In this document: positions 47,320 through 59,005 of the stretch, in pieces
How positions within the stretch are numbered: the first letter of the stretch is position 1
How the letters are laid out: every line of letters begins with the position of its first letter
From: Metallyticus violacea
Lineage: Eukaryota; Arthropoda; Insecta; Mantodea; Metallyticidae
Assembly: GCA_030762175.1 (NCBI GenBank)
Contig: CM060846.1
Location: 309,786,512 to 309,850,511 of the forward strand
Direction of reading: 5' to 3'
Length of the DNA: 64,000 nucleotides
Translations under genes and position numbers: made by a program
The notes under the pieces: generated by a model
Seen by the model: only the letters and a program-made list of their open reading frames with translations
Told to the model about the DNA's origin: nothing
Databases searched by the model: none

Positions 47320-47627
47320 AGCTGATGCCACAAGTTCTGTAATGTGTATATGCCATAAAATTTCAAGGAAGACTTAAATCAATTAACGGTCTCCATGATG
47401 CCCCTATCCTTCTAATGCAAAAACAGTGTTTATAAAGTGCAAATATTCTCAGAATGTATGTAAAGATGGAGGTTGAAGTTATTGTTATTTATTGAATATT
47501 TTATTATTTAACTAAAACAGGAATTTATTAATGCTTTTATTAGAGAAGCATTATTTTTATACCAAGAAAATTTTACTATATTTTTGTTATTTCTATATGT
47601 AAATTCCATAAAAATTCAAAAAACAAC
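47319..47627. other. non-coding DNA, nothing recognised
   Basis: AT-rich with no supported feature. Confidence 0.5.
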
Positions 47628-47743
47628 GCATTCCTTTAAAAAACATAATTTCCCAGTTTATGCTTTCTCCTCATATATCATCATGTGCCTACCGCCCGGG
47701 GTGCCTCAGTAGTAAAAACGGGCGTTAAATACCGTTATAAAAC
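47628..47743 (+). repeat. SINE-A, 3' fragment
   Basis: Only the last third is present: 'ttcctttaaaaaacataatt', 'tcatatatcatcatg', 'gtgcctcagtagtaaaaacg', 'ggcgttaaataccgttataa'. The head and core are missing. Confidence 0.88.
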
Positions 47744-47918
47744 TGACAACATTAAGGTCAGTGATGCCAAATTTAATTTTGCAAAACCAAATGATCCACA
47801 GTAATCTTTTCACGTGATCTTACGTCAAAACGCTTTTGAGTTACGCAAAAATAGCAAGGAACATTATTTGTTCTATTTCTGTTTGTGAACCATTATAACA
47901 ATCGGAATGTATGAATTC

Positions 47919-48191
47919 ATCTGCCCTGGCGGTTTAGTGGTAGCCATTCTTGCCTCGTAGATTCCAGATCAATTCCGACCAGGATCGTTTGGGTTTTTCG
48001 GGTGTAAAAATCCGAAGTATGGTTTTCTTTGGAAGGGAAGTAAAGCTGTGGGTCCTGTGTCGTATATTTACGGCATGTAAATGAATCTCAAGGCTGAAAG
48101 AAGGGGCCTCGAGCAAAATGTATGGTCCGTTTCACGCCTTGAATTGAATGGGACGCTGATGACCTGAGATGTTAAAGAGCGTCCGTAAATC
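47919..48191 (+). repeat. SINE-B, near full-length with target duplication
   Basis: Flanked by aatgtatgaattc (47906-47918) and aatgtatgcattc (48192-48204), a 13-bp duplication with one mismatch. The head 'gccctggcggtttagtggta' is recognisable but the B box is lost in 'gatcaattccg'. The body is intact through 'ggacgctgatgacctgagat' and 'aaagagcgtccgtaaat'. It has almost no A-rich tail. Confidence 0.94.
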
Positions 48192-48204
48192 AATGTATGC
48201 ATTC

Positions 48205-49256
48205 CTGCTCTTTACAATACCAGAAATATAGTGCACTTTATTTTTTTCGTCAACAGCATGTCAATGGCCAAATTAATATTAAAATATTGTTTCATTTATA
48301 GCATGAAATCACGAATTACATTATGACACTGTATACTTCACAATGCGAAAGGCAGTTTATTGACAAAGTCGCTCATGATTATGTAGATGTAACTATGTTT
48401 CCCCCGTAAACTTAATAATTTTCAGCAATTTTGCATAGCTCATGTAAAATATATGGTTGCATGTAGAACTTTTACGGCCATTAAGCAGACCCTTATACAT
48501 TTTGCACAGTAACACTCCAGTTCTAGCCCCTGAAGCACGGGCACCCATTAAGGGGCGGAGACTCTGGTTTATCTATGTATAACATTGTACCTATTTTATT
48601 TTCCTAAATTTCTTATATTTCTGTTTTAAAATTGTTATTTATTATGAAAGTTCATTTTAAGATTTAATATTATGCAACCCTACTCCTGATCTTAAAATAA
48701 CTGTAAGCTGCTTTGTTTTATTTTTGTTTGACTAAAGGAGAAGTAGAAAGAAAGGAATGCAACGAGTTGGCAAGGAAAGGTTGTTATGTTGTGAAAGGAT
48801 ACTATTAAATCTTATACTGGTTTTAAATTCTTCTGTACAATTGGACCGCCTTAATTCTCCAAATGGGGAACAATTATCTTGTCCAAATGTCAAACCAACA
48901 AAGAAGATGTAGTACTTGGGAAGAAAACAAATTCCGTGGAATGAAATGCAAACTGCTTCTAGTTTTGGAAGAAATAAAAAACGGTCATCCTGGATTGTAT
49001 ACCACAGATCTGATCACTGAATGGATATGATGTTTGTTCATATTTTATAGATTGAGAACAAAGGCAAAACATGCTTCTCTAGTCAAGGGTTCTTCAGAGT
49101 CTGTCCTGCATGATCCTGTTTATGATCATTAATGCATTTGCATAAAGAATGTCTTTATATTACCATTCAACATTTCCAACAAGACTTGCTGTAGAAATAT
49201 TTCAGATAAAGACAAGACATGCAAAATTAATTAGATCTGTCTTATATTACATAACA
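48205..49256. other. non-coding DNA, nothing recognised
   Basis: AT-rich with no supported feature. Confidence 0.5.
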
Positions 49257-49347
49257 TAAAATTAATATTGCTTTAAATAAAAACAACATTTATTTTAGAA
49301 TTTATTTCATAACACAAATAAATTAATATTGCTTTTAATAAAAACAA
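49257..49347 (+). repeat. imperfect tandem duplication, period about 61 bp
   Basis: A 28-base segment starting 'aaattaatattgcttt' at 49259 recurs at 49320 with one difference. Flanking 'ataaca' and 'tttattt' words suggest a duplicated unit of about 61 bp. Confidence 0.75.
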
Positions 49348-49492
49348 TAAAGTTTCTGTTAAAAGTTTGCTTTTGAATTCTGTTCATTTTACTCCGCACA
49401 ATCCCTTAAACACGCAGTAAAGGCACACGGCCATTCCTTTGAACTGAATTTTTCCGTTACCGCAACGGTTAACTTTTGCCTTTTATCCCCCT

Positions 49493-49504
49493 TAGTAGTA
49501 GTAA

Positions 49505-49558
<54 letters not shown>

Positions 49559-49594
49559 CAGCAGTAGTAGTAATAGTAATAGTAGTAGAAGTAA
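49493..49594 (+). repeat. (AGT)n microsatellite
   Basis: About 33 AGT units with a few AAT and AGC interruptions. The opposite strand reads as poly-Thr, an artefact. Confidence 0.97.
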
Positions 49595-50279
49595 TGTACT
49601 TACATTGTAGCAGTTTTAAAGTACACTTAAGTAAGTATAACTGTCGCATGGGCCTTACGGCCGTACATGCCAATGCAGTCCTTTTAACAATCAAAATATA
49701 CACACATACGAACAAATATACACATCTACATGCATACATATGTACAAACACAACGATATATTCATATCATACCATTTATGAATAATTTTATATACATATA
49801 TACAAACACGAATAGAACCCTAACTCCTGAGTCTCCCTTCCGTTTACTTCCTCCTCCCGAACTCTCCTCTCTTCTCTATAGCCATTAACCTTCTTTATCG
49901 GGTCTTCCCTAGAAATATTCCCGATTTACCTCATGCCTTGCTCTTCAGTATAATAAAATACATTGAATTTTATGTTCTGCTAAGAAAAATATGGTCTTTT
50001 GCTAGATAGCAGAATCTTTTTTAGAATTAAATTATAACTTCTAGAACTTTTTATGCATTATTCAGAACCCATATTTATGGTTTAGTACCTATTGAAGTCT
50101 GTTCGAGGCAAATGTGTTACAAATTTAATATCTGCATTCTATGTGCTTTGGTACAAAGAACAGTTTCTTCTAAGGTTTATAGTTATGCTAGCTAGCTTCT
50201 TACTTTTTCATATCATTATAAACTAATCAAAGTAAAAAAATGCTCCACTTATCGCTCAGTCAAAGGAGGCAACTTGAAT
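49595..50279. other. non-coding DNA, nothing recognised
   Basis: AT-rich with no supported gene. Confidence 0.5.
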
Positions 50280-50590
50280 TTTTTGAATGACTTCACTCTT
50301 TCATGCAAAATATACAAAACGACCCAATTAACTATGAACTAACTTGCGCTGTTTTGCCCTTGCGACTTTTATCTCTGGAATAATTTAAAAGTATAAACCC
50401 ACTTACCCTTGAAGAATTGAAACAAAATATTTGCCAGGAAATAAAGAACATTACTCAGTTGATGTGATAGATAATTTCTTTTAAAGAGGTGCTAACTATA
50501 TATGGATGACGGTGGCCAATTTCGGTACCTTATTTCATAACGTTGGTAATTAAAACATTTAAATACAGTTTAAGAAAGTGCTGTAGCATT
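50280..50590 (+). mobile_element. internally deleted Tc1/mariner-type element (MITE-like)
   Basis: The left part (50304-50355) resembles 4552-4605 ('aacgacccaattaactatga', 'cttgcgctgtttt'). Right after it comes 'cttgcgacttttatctctgg', which resembles the transposase CDFYLW region at 5500-5520, then a frame reading NPLTLEELKQNI. The end ('accttatttcataacgttgg', 'acatttaaatacagttta') resembles 5620-5675. Most of the transposase gene is therefore missing between the two ends. It is a deletion derivative of the same family as the fossil at 4505-5680. The exact termini are uncertain. Confidence 0.65.
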
Positions 50591-52284
50591 GGTTAGTGCT
50601 ACAGAACTACGATAAAAGCATACGCAGGTCTCGCCTATAGGCAAAACACCGCATGTTGGTTCATAGATCGTTGAGTCGCTCTGTACTGGCATATTGACGA
50701 AATGTTAAATCTTTTCTCGGTATTAGATAAACTTATTTTCTTTTTATTACTTTTAAATAACTTCAATGTTATTTTATTTGAACTCTTAATATACGGCATA
50801 AAAAGACTTGTCGTCAAAGATCTTTAGCATAAAATTCTCCTCTGACATAAAATGTATTGAGTTAGATTTTCTCCAGTTGATTCATATTTGTTTTTGATGG
50901 TTTCAATGTCCCATGATATAGCACATGTAATATTTAACCTTTACAAGTCTCAGCTTGTGTTTCTGTAGAAAATTCAAATGGGCCTCAGCGGTTTTGGTAC
51001 ATCCAAGTCTCTCGTTTCCTCTTCCTGCTAGGAAGTCTTCGTGCGTGAGAAAACCACTACCTGCTTTCCTTCAGACAATTTTCCAGTTTCATTACTCTGT
51101 CTCCTTCTGTCTTTCTCTTATTCTCTTTTCCTCTATTTACCTCTCTTCCCCCATTCAAACACCGTGCTTCAGAGCTGGATTATTCTGACATTAATATCCA
51201 CATGTTCGCAAACAATCGCATCGCATTTCTAGATCGATGTACTAGGCGAACGGAGCTGAAGTTGCAAAGTATTCCTTTGGTACAACTCTCTCGGATATGT
51301 CACAGATGAGTCAATTGGCCCAATTAAAAATATTTAGTACTTAATTTTCAGGTTTATATTGCACTATTTCACATGTAAAATCATTTAATGACCTGAATTC
51401 GACACTTTCCCATCCATGGCAAGAAACATTTTAATTTTTGGAGTATGCTGGAAGGAAATACACCTAAGATTTGGCAATAGAAAAATACTTTGCAATATGA
51501 AAGAAGAAGAATAACTTAACATTGCTAAAAGTGAAAAAATCGATATAATTCTCTAAATATATAAAACGCATTAAAATAGATTTCCATTTAGAATAAAAAA
51601 TCAATTTTAATAATATTGCATATTAAATATGCAAATGGTGCAAACGTACCTCAGCAATATATTATTTAAACAGTGGTATAATACCTGAAATATTAAACTT
51701 GAATTTATGAAACCATAAACCTTAAAGGTTTTGAAACTCAAGTCTTTGTCACATTTACCGTATAATAACTCATAAACTTTCTTGCAAATAAATGCGATGC
51801 ACAAGTATATTGTAAAATATTCTGCTTTAACAATGAATGTTGTCCCTTAATTACAATTGTTTCGATATCTCAACTTATAAATGCGCTTTTATTGCTGATC
51901 AAAAATGATTAACAAAGAAAACTTTAAGCCAATATAATTCAATATAATTAAGAACTTAACCATCATAAAGTGTTTCACAATGTTCTACCTGGGTCACTGG
52001 GTGTATGTGAGGAAGATGGCCCGGTCCTAGTAATTTTGAATGGAGATTTCCCCCAGTCAGGGTCTTCTTTTTTGTGTGTACAGGAATCACTTGAGCATGG
52101 CTGCAACACCGGTTTCGTGAGCTTTCGCAATAATATTCTTCAGAAATTCCAGAAGCATATCTTAAAACGCCCTATATTCCTTTAGAATACTGGCATCTTT
52201 GAGCGCATTGTGATTACATTAACTCTTAAAGCATTTGCTACATAAGACTACTTGTCAATGTTATACCTGTGAGAATACAGGAGA
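50591..52284. other. non-coding DNA, nothing recognised
   Basis: AT-rich; a C/T-rich patch at 51060-51160 gives Phe/Ser/Leu ORFs without meaning. The 71-codon ORF at 51970-52185 is unassigned. Confidence 0.5.
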
Positions 52285-52561
52285 CCGCCACGGGTGGCCG
52301 AGGTCGTTTAGGCGCGAACTTGTGAGCGGGAGGTCTGGGGTTCGAATCCCGCCAGGACCCTCCTCCCTGTCTGGGTTTTTTTCAGGTTTTCCTCAGTCCT
52401 CATTACTGGCAAATGCCAAGGAGGTACCCTAGACTTAGGCCGGGACGCTTCCTTCCTTAAAAAATCTCCTTTCACAATATATAATTTCATTTCATATATC
52501 ACCAGTGTCACCGCCTGTGATGCTCAGTAGTAAAAACGGGCGTTAAACACTATTAAAAAAA
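52285..52561 (+). repeat. SINE-A, full-length copy
   Basis: Head 'ccgccacgggtggccgaggt' with a perfect B box (ggttcgaatcc), then 'ttcaggttttcctcagtcct', 'aaatgccaaggaggtaccct', 'gtaaaaacgggcgttaaaca' and an A-rich end. Flanking acagga on both sides is a possible short target duplication. The promoter boxes are among the best kept of the family. Confidence 0.95.
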
Positions 52562-53931
52562 CAGGATGATTGAAAATGAAGTTTACTAATTTTAGGAGTC
52601 TATAAAGAAATAAGAACATAGCAACTCTTGAAGCAGAAGTTTAAGTAATCCCGTATCCTATCGACATAAGAAACTAGAGCATCGTAACGGCAGAGTATGT
52701 AATACGGACTAATAAACTGGAGGTAATGTCTGTAATGTATTTACTCGGAATACTAGGGTGAAAAATTACTGAGAAAAAATATTCAAAATTTTACTGCCTC
52801 AAGCGATTATCATTTTTTATCCTTAATAAAACACCTATGTGGTTCTTTCGTGTTCTGATTTTCCAAAAGGTACCCACCGATTTTGTATTTATTATTGTTA
52901 CTAAAATTTACATGTTATCGTTTATAAGGTCATGTTATGCATAGCATGTACCTGCGAAAATCCGTAGCTAACTTTTTCTCCCCATATATTTTAAACATTT
53001 TTGCGTTTAATCAAAATTAAGTTGAATTGCATTGGACTGGGAAGACAGGGAGGGATTTAGACACAGAACACAACTAGAGCTTTTTGTATCCTATTGAACA
53101 CCCCAGGAAGGCGTTAAGTGAGGGATACAAAGCACAGTTACATTTATGGGGCGGCAGGAACGGAAGCAACCAGATTCCCTACCATTTCTGAATTTGTATT
53201 TTTTTGTCTCATGTGATGACGACAAAACCCCACACCAAGGAGTGTGAGCCCCTCTTAGACTACTGTCACAGCGGAAAGCTTTCCTGTGAGCAAATTCCGC
53301 CGCTGCACGCCGCTCACCGCCAACACCGAAACCATGAACAAGAAAATTAAATGAAAGTGGAATGAGGTTCAAGGAAATAGCCGTTGCATCATTCGCTTAA
53401 GTGACCAGAAAATCAGCACTATGCAGGCGAAAATTGATGGCACAAATGCTGTTATTGTTAAAAATGAACTTATACATTAATAAATGAGAATAAATGCTGA
53501 ATGGTGCTTAACATTTAAATTAAAGTACATGTGCTATAAAATAAAGTCAGAACTAATCGTCTTCTATAAAGTATATTTTTATCTGTAATATCTGGTATAT
53601 ATATATATTTGTGCAAAATCAATAATATGGTTCAAAAGTAATGCGAGACTAATTCTGTATAATTTCTGGGAAAATAATGAAAATAACGCGTTTTCATAAA
53701 ATATAAACATAAAATAACAATAACATAAATGTTTATACATACAACATTTTATTAACTTTGTTCAAATCCCGCTATGCAAACAACAGATTTGGTGTTAAAT
53801 ATGTCTTTCACATGGCTACAAATCCAAACACGGTACCCGAATAAATACATGCGTTTTTTTTTAAGTGTCTATTATTTGTATTTAAAATAAACAGATATTG
53901 CAGAGAATGGTGTATTATGCTGCTATAATAT
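52562..53931. other. non-coding DNA, nothing recognised
   Basis: The patch 53060-53330 is G+C-richer and contains the 12-bp palindrome ggaaagctttcc near 53275. No gene or element is recognised. Confidence 0.45.
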
Positions 53932-54174
53932 ATGGGCATTTCAGAATGTAAACAGGCTATTCCAAACTCAATGTATTTCCTAACTCTAATTAAAAATTAT
54001 CCCAACTTCTTAAAACTTTGCGATTATTTTGGGGATAATGGTGGCCTGTGGTTAAAAGAAGCATCAGAAAAATGCCTGAAAGCATTGAAATTACCCGCTA
54101 ACTTACTCGTTTCCATGCTTAATGCACAAAGTATACTTTGGTTGCAAATTGTGCGAGAGGAATGGCTTTATTAG
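53932..54174 (+). other. 80-codon ORF of protein-like composition, identity unknown
   Basis: The ORF translates to a balanced, non-repetitive sequence with aromatic, acidic, basic and aliphatic residues (for example KNYPNFLKLCDYFGDNGG and WLKEASEKCLKALKL), unlike the Asn/Lys/Ile/Phe-rich chance ORFs around it. I do not recognise the family. It could be a fragment of a transposon protein, a pseudogene piece, or chance. No splice-site or promoter evidence was established. Confidence 0.25.
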
Positions 54175-55434
54175 AAGATAAGAGAATGAAATTATACTAG
54201 GACATTCCCTCTCCATAAGCTATTTAGCAATATACGTGGTACAGCACATCCTCCTCAGAGGCTGGCGTACAAAACACGCCGGGTTTGCCTACAAATGCGA
54301 GGCACCGTTACTCTTTTGTTTCACACGTCCACGAGGGCTTCCTGTGCGGGGCGCAGGAAGGGGGATGATTCAATTTATCAGCTCGGGTTAAATTTTGTGA
54401 AGCCGGAAACATTTTACATTGTTCAGCATCTAGCTGAACATATTTCAGATTCCCGCTGGACCGGCTTGCTCTAGCTGTATTAAACCCTGCAGTGCGACTC
54501 GCCCCGAGCGCGGTTTGACCTTTTAATGGGGCACGAGAGAGTGGGTAAGGTAAACAGCCTGGTGTCCACAAGGCTCGTCTATAAAGAGGACGATCCTAGG
54601 AAGAACGGTTTGTTGGTGCAGATTTATAGCCCTGAAATATCCATCTCGGATAATTCACGCTTTCGTTTGTGGCGAAGCACTGCTCCAATATTTGGGAAAA
54701 TATTTCTATTTTCCTACAAATATTCTCCTGCAATCGAATGTGCAAGCACTCCGTACAGTGCGTGTGTTCATCTAGAAGATGCTGGCCATTCAAACTGGAG
54801 CAGCGGTTATTTTCGTTATTTTCACCGCTATGTGTCAAAAATTCAAATAGTTTCACAATCACTGGGCTAAAGTTAGAGTTTCGTTTTGAGGAGCTCCCGA
54901 GAGGATTTTGAGTAATTTGAAATTCCAAAAAATCTGTTTGCAAATAAGCCGTAGTTTTAATAACTATCATATCAAAAGCCTAGCCAATTCTTTTGGAGTT
55001 AAAACATATTCATTATTAGTTTCCGTGTGGTTAGTTGACTTTCTGTGTCTCTTCTCGGAGTGACTGAAATTTGATAGGTGCTATCAGTGTTACCAACATC
55101 TTAGTCTTACCATCCATAGATGACTGCAGATCTTTAATTTGTTTCTCGATTAGAAATTTTAGAATTGAAATGTAGAGCTTGTGGTATTGATTTCATCTTT
55201 GGTGAGCTAGAAATACTTCGTTGCAGAATTATCACAATATTGATAAATACGTTAACACATATTTTATGCTCGCAGTTAAAGATTTTAGTGAATATTTCTC
55301 AAAACTCTTTTCTGCAGTCTTGGGAAGGCTTTTACCTGATTCACTGAGCTTAGGTATATCAGTGTACTAGTCATTTTATATTCTGATACTCATAAATTGA
55401 CATTTGAAACATTAGTTTAAGTGTTGTAATATAT
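54175..55434. other. non-coding DNA with a G+C-richer block
   Basis: The segment 54290-54800 has balanced base composition and many CG dinucleotides, with overlapping ORFs on both strands, none recognised. It may be a conserved regulatory segment or an old insertion. Downstream DNA is AT-rich. Confidence 0.35.
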
Positions 55435-56640
55435 TATTTTATTTATTTATTTTTGATAAGTGGTGTACAAATGATTATAACCGGCGTTAAGCCCTGACTC
55501 TTTACCAGCCATATTCATGATTTCAATACGGTTCCTATACCTAGTTTATTTCTTAGTTTATTTAATTCTAATCAGCTATGAATTATATCATTACTACTTG
55601 TATCTATTCATTATCCAAATTCATTTATTCTTCACTTTGCTTAAATATTGTCCTCTATTCCTACTATCTTCGTAAAGCATTTCAATTATAGCTATTTCTA
55701 TCTTAAACTAATTCTTTTTAATAAACTCTTTTCTTCAAACTTCTGTTCCTTTGCGCTTAAATATTATGTGTTCAACATCTTTTTTCCACCACACATAGGG
55801 CATCGACTTTGTGGAATACCTTTCCTTAAACCTCTTAATCTCCTTGTTTTTACCCGTGCAATACTTTCTCTCTCATTCTTGCTTGTTATGTCTATTTCCC
55901 TTCCTTACATACTTTTCATCGATATATAAGATACCAAAGATATTTTTTCATCTATCTCACTAAATATATTTTGTATTTCTATATCCTCAAATCTCTTTCT
56001 TGCCATTTTCCAGAAATTATTTGCATTATTTCCTTTCTCCAAATCTTCATTATTATCCAAAATTTACCGAGGACTATTTATCCACCCTTTGTTCTCCAAG
56101 ATCTTTTCTTGATATTCTAACCATTGTCTTAACACAATGGTTTAATCTAAGTTCAAAATTTGAACCAACATTTCAATCCGCTTTCCATATCTTGCCCTTT
56201 CTCACCACTCTAACCAGCTCAGGCTACCTGTCTTACAGTTGCCTTCGTAATCCTAGCGTTCCTCTACAGTATACCTCATCCATGCTTTTCTATTCTTCAT
56301 CTAATTCCCAAACTTCTATGCCATACATCATTTTTGCCTCTGCCACCATTTACATATATTATATTTTTTCTCTAGTCATTAATATTTATGGCAGGTACTG
56401 TGTATTTGGAAATTTTGATAGCTGACATGGCCCCTTTACCTTTAGCAAGTGCCATTTTCTTTTTCTTCCCCATTTGCCACCTCCATCTATTTTTGCTCCT
56501 AGGTAATTACAGTCACATACTACCATATACTCTTTACTTTCTCCCTTCCATTATTGTTTGCTTAATTTTATCCCATTCATAAATACCACAATCTCTGTCT
56601 TCTCTTGGTTCACTTTTATGCTCCATTCTTTATAGTATTT
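55435..56640 (-). pseudogene. non-LTR retrotransposon (LINE) remnant, 5'-truncated, minus strand
   Basis: On the minus strand the 5' edge near 56640 enters just after the catalytic part of the reverse transcriptase with EWSIKVNQEKTEIVV (56626 downward). Then come NYLGAKIDGGGKWG (about 56507-56470), KMMYGIEVWELDEE (about 56320), and a decayed zinc-knuckle-like stretch ending KKDVEHII (about 55765). Many stops and frameshifts interrupt it. It ends near 55435 in repeated aaat units, a typical LINE 3' tail. Large Leu/Phe/Ser ORFs on the plus strand (such as 56000-56425) are shadows of it. Confidence 0.8.
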
Positions 56641-58623
56641 GTTTATTTATTGCACGGATTGTACAACTGATTAACAAAACCTTCAATCTTTGAATATGAA
56701 TGCTCGTTGAGATAGATACAAAACATTTTCAAACACCTAACCAAATAATAACGAGAGGGACGCTGTAAAGCTATTGTAAAATAGGTAAATGTTTACATGT
56801 TTTAGAAGTATTTTTGAAAGCAAATGTAACTTTAGCGTATCAAAAAACGTAATAAAATCCGAAATGCCGAAACAAAAATAGCTCGCATTGCTGCAGACAG
56901 CAAGCTGAATGTCAGTTGTTCAATTGGTAGGAGTATGTCATTTATGACCTTCTCAAAAATAGAGTCTATAGCTCTGTATGTATTTACTGCGCGACATATA
57001 GCGATGTTCACGTCATGCAATGAGTGTAAAATGGGGGTTTTCTATGCACAAGTCGAAACATGACAGCGTAAAGAACATGCTTTATCAGTAAGGAACCTTA
57101 AGCGCGGATCAATTACTCTTATTAAACTTCCATAACACCCTATTACATAAATTTAGCCGAAAATCAAAACCATTAGCCTGCAATTATGAACTACGAAACC
57201 TTGTATGCATTCAAGTTTAAATTGACCCAATTTCGGACGGTGAGTAACCATTTTCCAAAAAGATAACAGAAGTGTGGATATAGCAGGACAATATTTCCAA
57301 CTTCTCCTGTTATAAGGTACAAGATTGTTCTCATTGAAATTTTTATTGTTAACTGTAACTGGAATCAGTCGCGCGAATAATAATCCCATTTGCCGGGAGT
57401 TACTGCCCCAACTGCCGCCCGCCAAATGCCGTGAAACAGGCGACAAAACCATCAAAGACCCGCTATTGTAACTCAAAATACTATACAAAGTAGTGCTGAT
57501 TAATATTCTTTAAGATATATTATTTTGAATTCATTTTCATCTGTACTTTGCCTTATTTATGCATAAGCATTTAGACGCTAAAATTTATGCAAAGATCTAA
57601 TCAATATTTTTGCACAAAATATGAAAGGAGTAATTGCCATAATTAATAAATAAGGTATGTTACACAAAATAAACATCAATATATGAAAACAAATTTGTTT
57701 ACTTTACTGTTTAATTGTTATAAATTACAAGTAATAGTTAAGCTCTTCTTTTCCAAAATATTTATGTTCTATTTAGTATGCTCACATCATTATTTATCAA
57801 TTCAACTAGCTTCTACAACTGCACACACATTCGCTTTAACAGTTCATTCTAACAGAAATAAATACTTCTGTTGCCAAAACTGAACCGGAATGTGTCACAC
57901 TGCTTTTTTCTCTCGAGGATAGTTAGTTGGAAATGTAATCACTTAGTGACAAAACACAATTTCCTTTCATGTATATCGCCACGTGACTTGTGATGACGTC
58001 ACAACGCACTTCATATGGCATCTTTCTCTGCGGTTACACGTTAAGTCCTCAAATTGAAGTCATCTGTTCTGAAATCACGATGAAAGCTGGTACGTCTAAT
58101 AGAAATTGTGCAAGGAAATTGACTAATTACATGTTGCTTTGTGCACCACGCGACATTTGTAAGGGGTCTGCCAACAAAGAAACTCAGGGGTAGCATATGG
58201 ATGAGTGGTAACTGCCTAACAGACCATAAAACGTATTATTTTACGACGTTCCTTGCCGAAAACTGTGCTGAAAAGAGGCAGCTTTTACAAGGCATAAAAT
58301 TATTACTTGTCAACGTTTTAGAGCGAATGGCTACTATTTAAACCCTTAATTCATGGATTCTATACATTAAGGAACATGTCAACTTTCATGCACAGTGCGT
58401 TCGGTTTTGCCGCTTCTTTCAGGTAACCAATCATTAAATAGTTTTCAGAAGTTTATAATAACAACTTTCGACACGAACCCCCAAGAAGCAGATACGATAT
58501 TAAAAAAACAACAAAATTGTTATAACTGAAAATGGAATGATCTAAAACTTCCGGAAAGTCAAACTCAAAAGGGGGAAAAAAATTCTTGGGTCCGTTTTTG
58601 TCCAGCATAATTGATCAGATTTA

Positions 58624-58624
<1 letters not shown>
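56641..58624. other. non-coding DNA, nothing recognised
   Basis: AT-rich; G+C-richer patches at 57360-57440 and 57980-58200 have no identifiable motif. The 111-codon minus ORF at 57153-57488 is unassigned. Confidence 0.45.

Positions 58625-58670
<46 letters not shown>
58625..58670 (+). repeat. A46 homopolymer run
   Basis: Forty-six consecutive A bases. It may be the poly(A) tail of a retroposed sequence, but nothing upstream is identifiable. Exact length in the genome may differ, because such runs are prone to sequencing error. Confidence 0.85.
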
Positions 58671-58672
<2 letters not shown>

Positions 58673-58893
58673 CTAATTACTCATATGTATGTGTTTGATT
58701 ACCAACGAGTGCATCAGCGTTTTATTTTCCACTTCACCGAACACAACTCAATGAAAACATATTACCTGATGAGCTGTGATCAATGCGTGAATCATTATTC
58801 AAATAGCAAACTATTTAACAACACAAACAGTGAAAAGCATAACAAGAGTTCTAACATTGCGGTAGTAATAAAGGAAAACAAAAGTCACGTATT
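58671..58893. other. non-coding DNA, nothing recognised
   Basis: Short AT-rich spacer. Confidence 0.5.
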
Positions 58894-59005
58894 GACCTCC
58901 TTGGTCTAATTAGCGTTGCTGACGGGTTCGATTCCCGGTACCTGCTTAGGCATTTCTCTGGAACGGGATTCACTCAGCCTCTTGAGGATAATTGGGAAGC
59001 TGCCT
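58894..59005 (+). repeat. SINE-C, 5' fragment
   Basis: Head 'gacctccttggtctaattag' with a perfect B box (ggttcgattcc) and acceptor-like 'cccggtacctg', then 'ctctggaacgggattcactc' and 'gaggataattgggaagctgc'. A short deletion has removed the anticodon arm (about 20 bases between the boxes). The rest of the element is absent. Confidence 0.85.

Noticed and set aside
47153..47356. ORF with a long Asn run
   Set aside because: It translates the ATT microsatellite on the opposite strand.
49389..49751. 120-codon ORF with a poly-Thr run
   Set aside because: It translates the AGT microsatellite on the opposite strand; the flanks are not protein-like.
56000..56425. 141-codon hydrophobic ORF as a membrane protein
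   Set aside because: It is the antisense shadow of the minus-strand LINE remnant.
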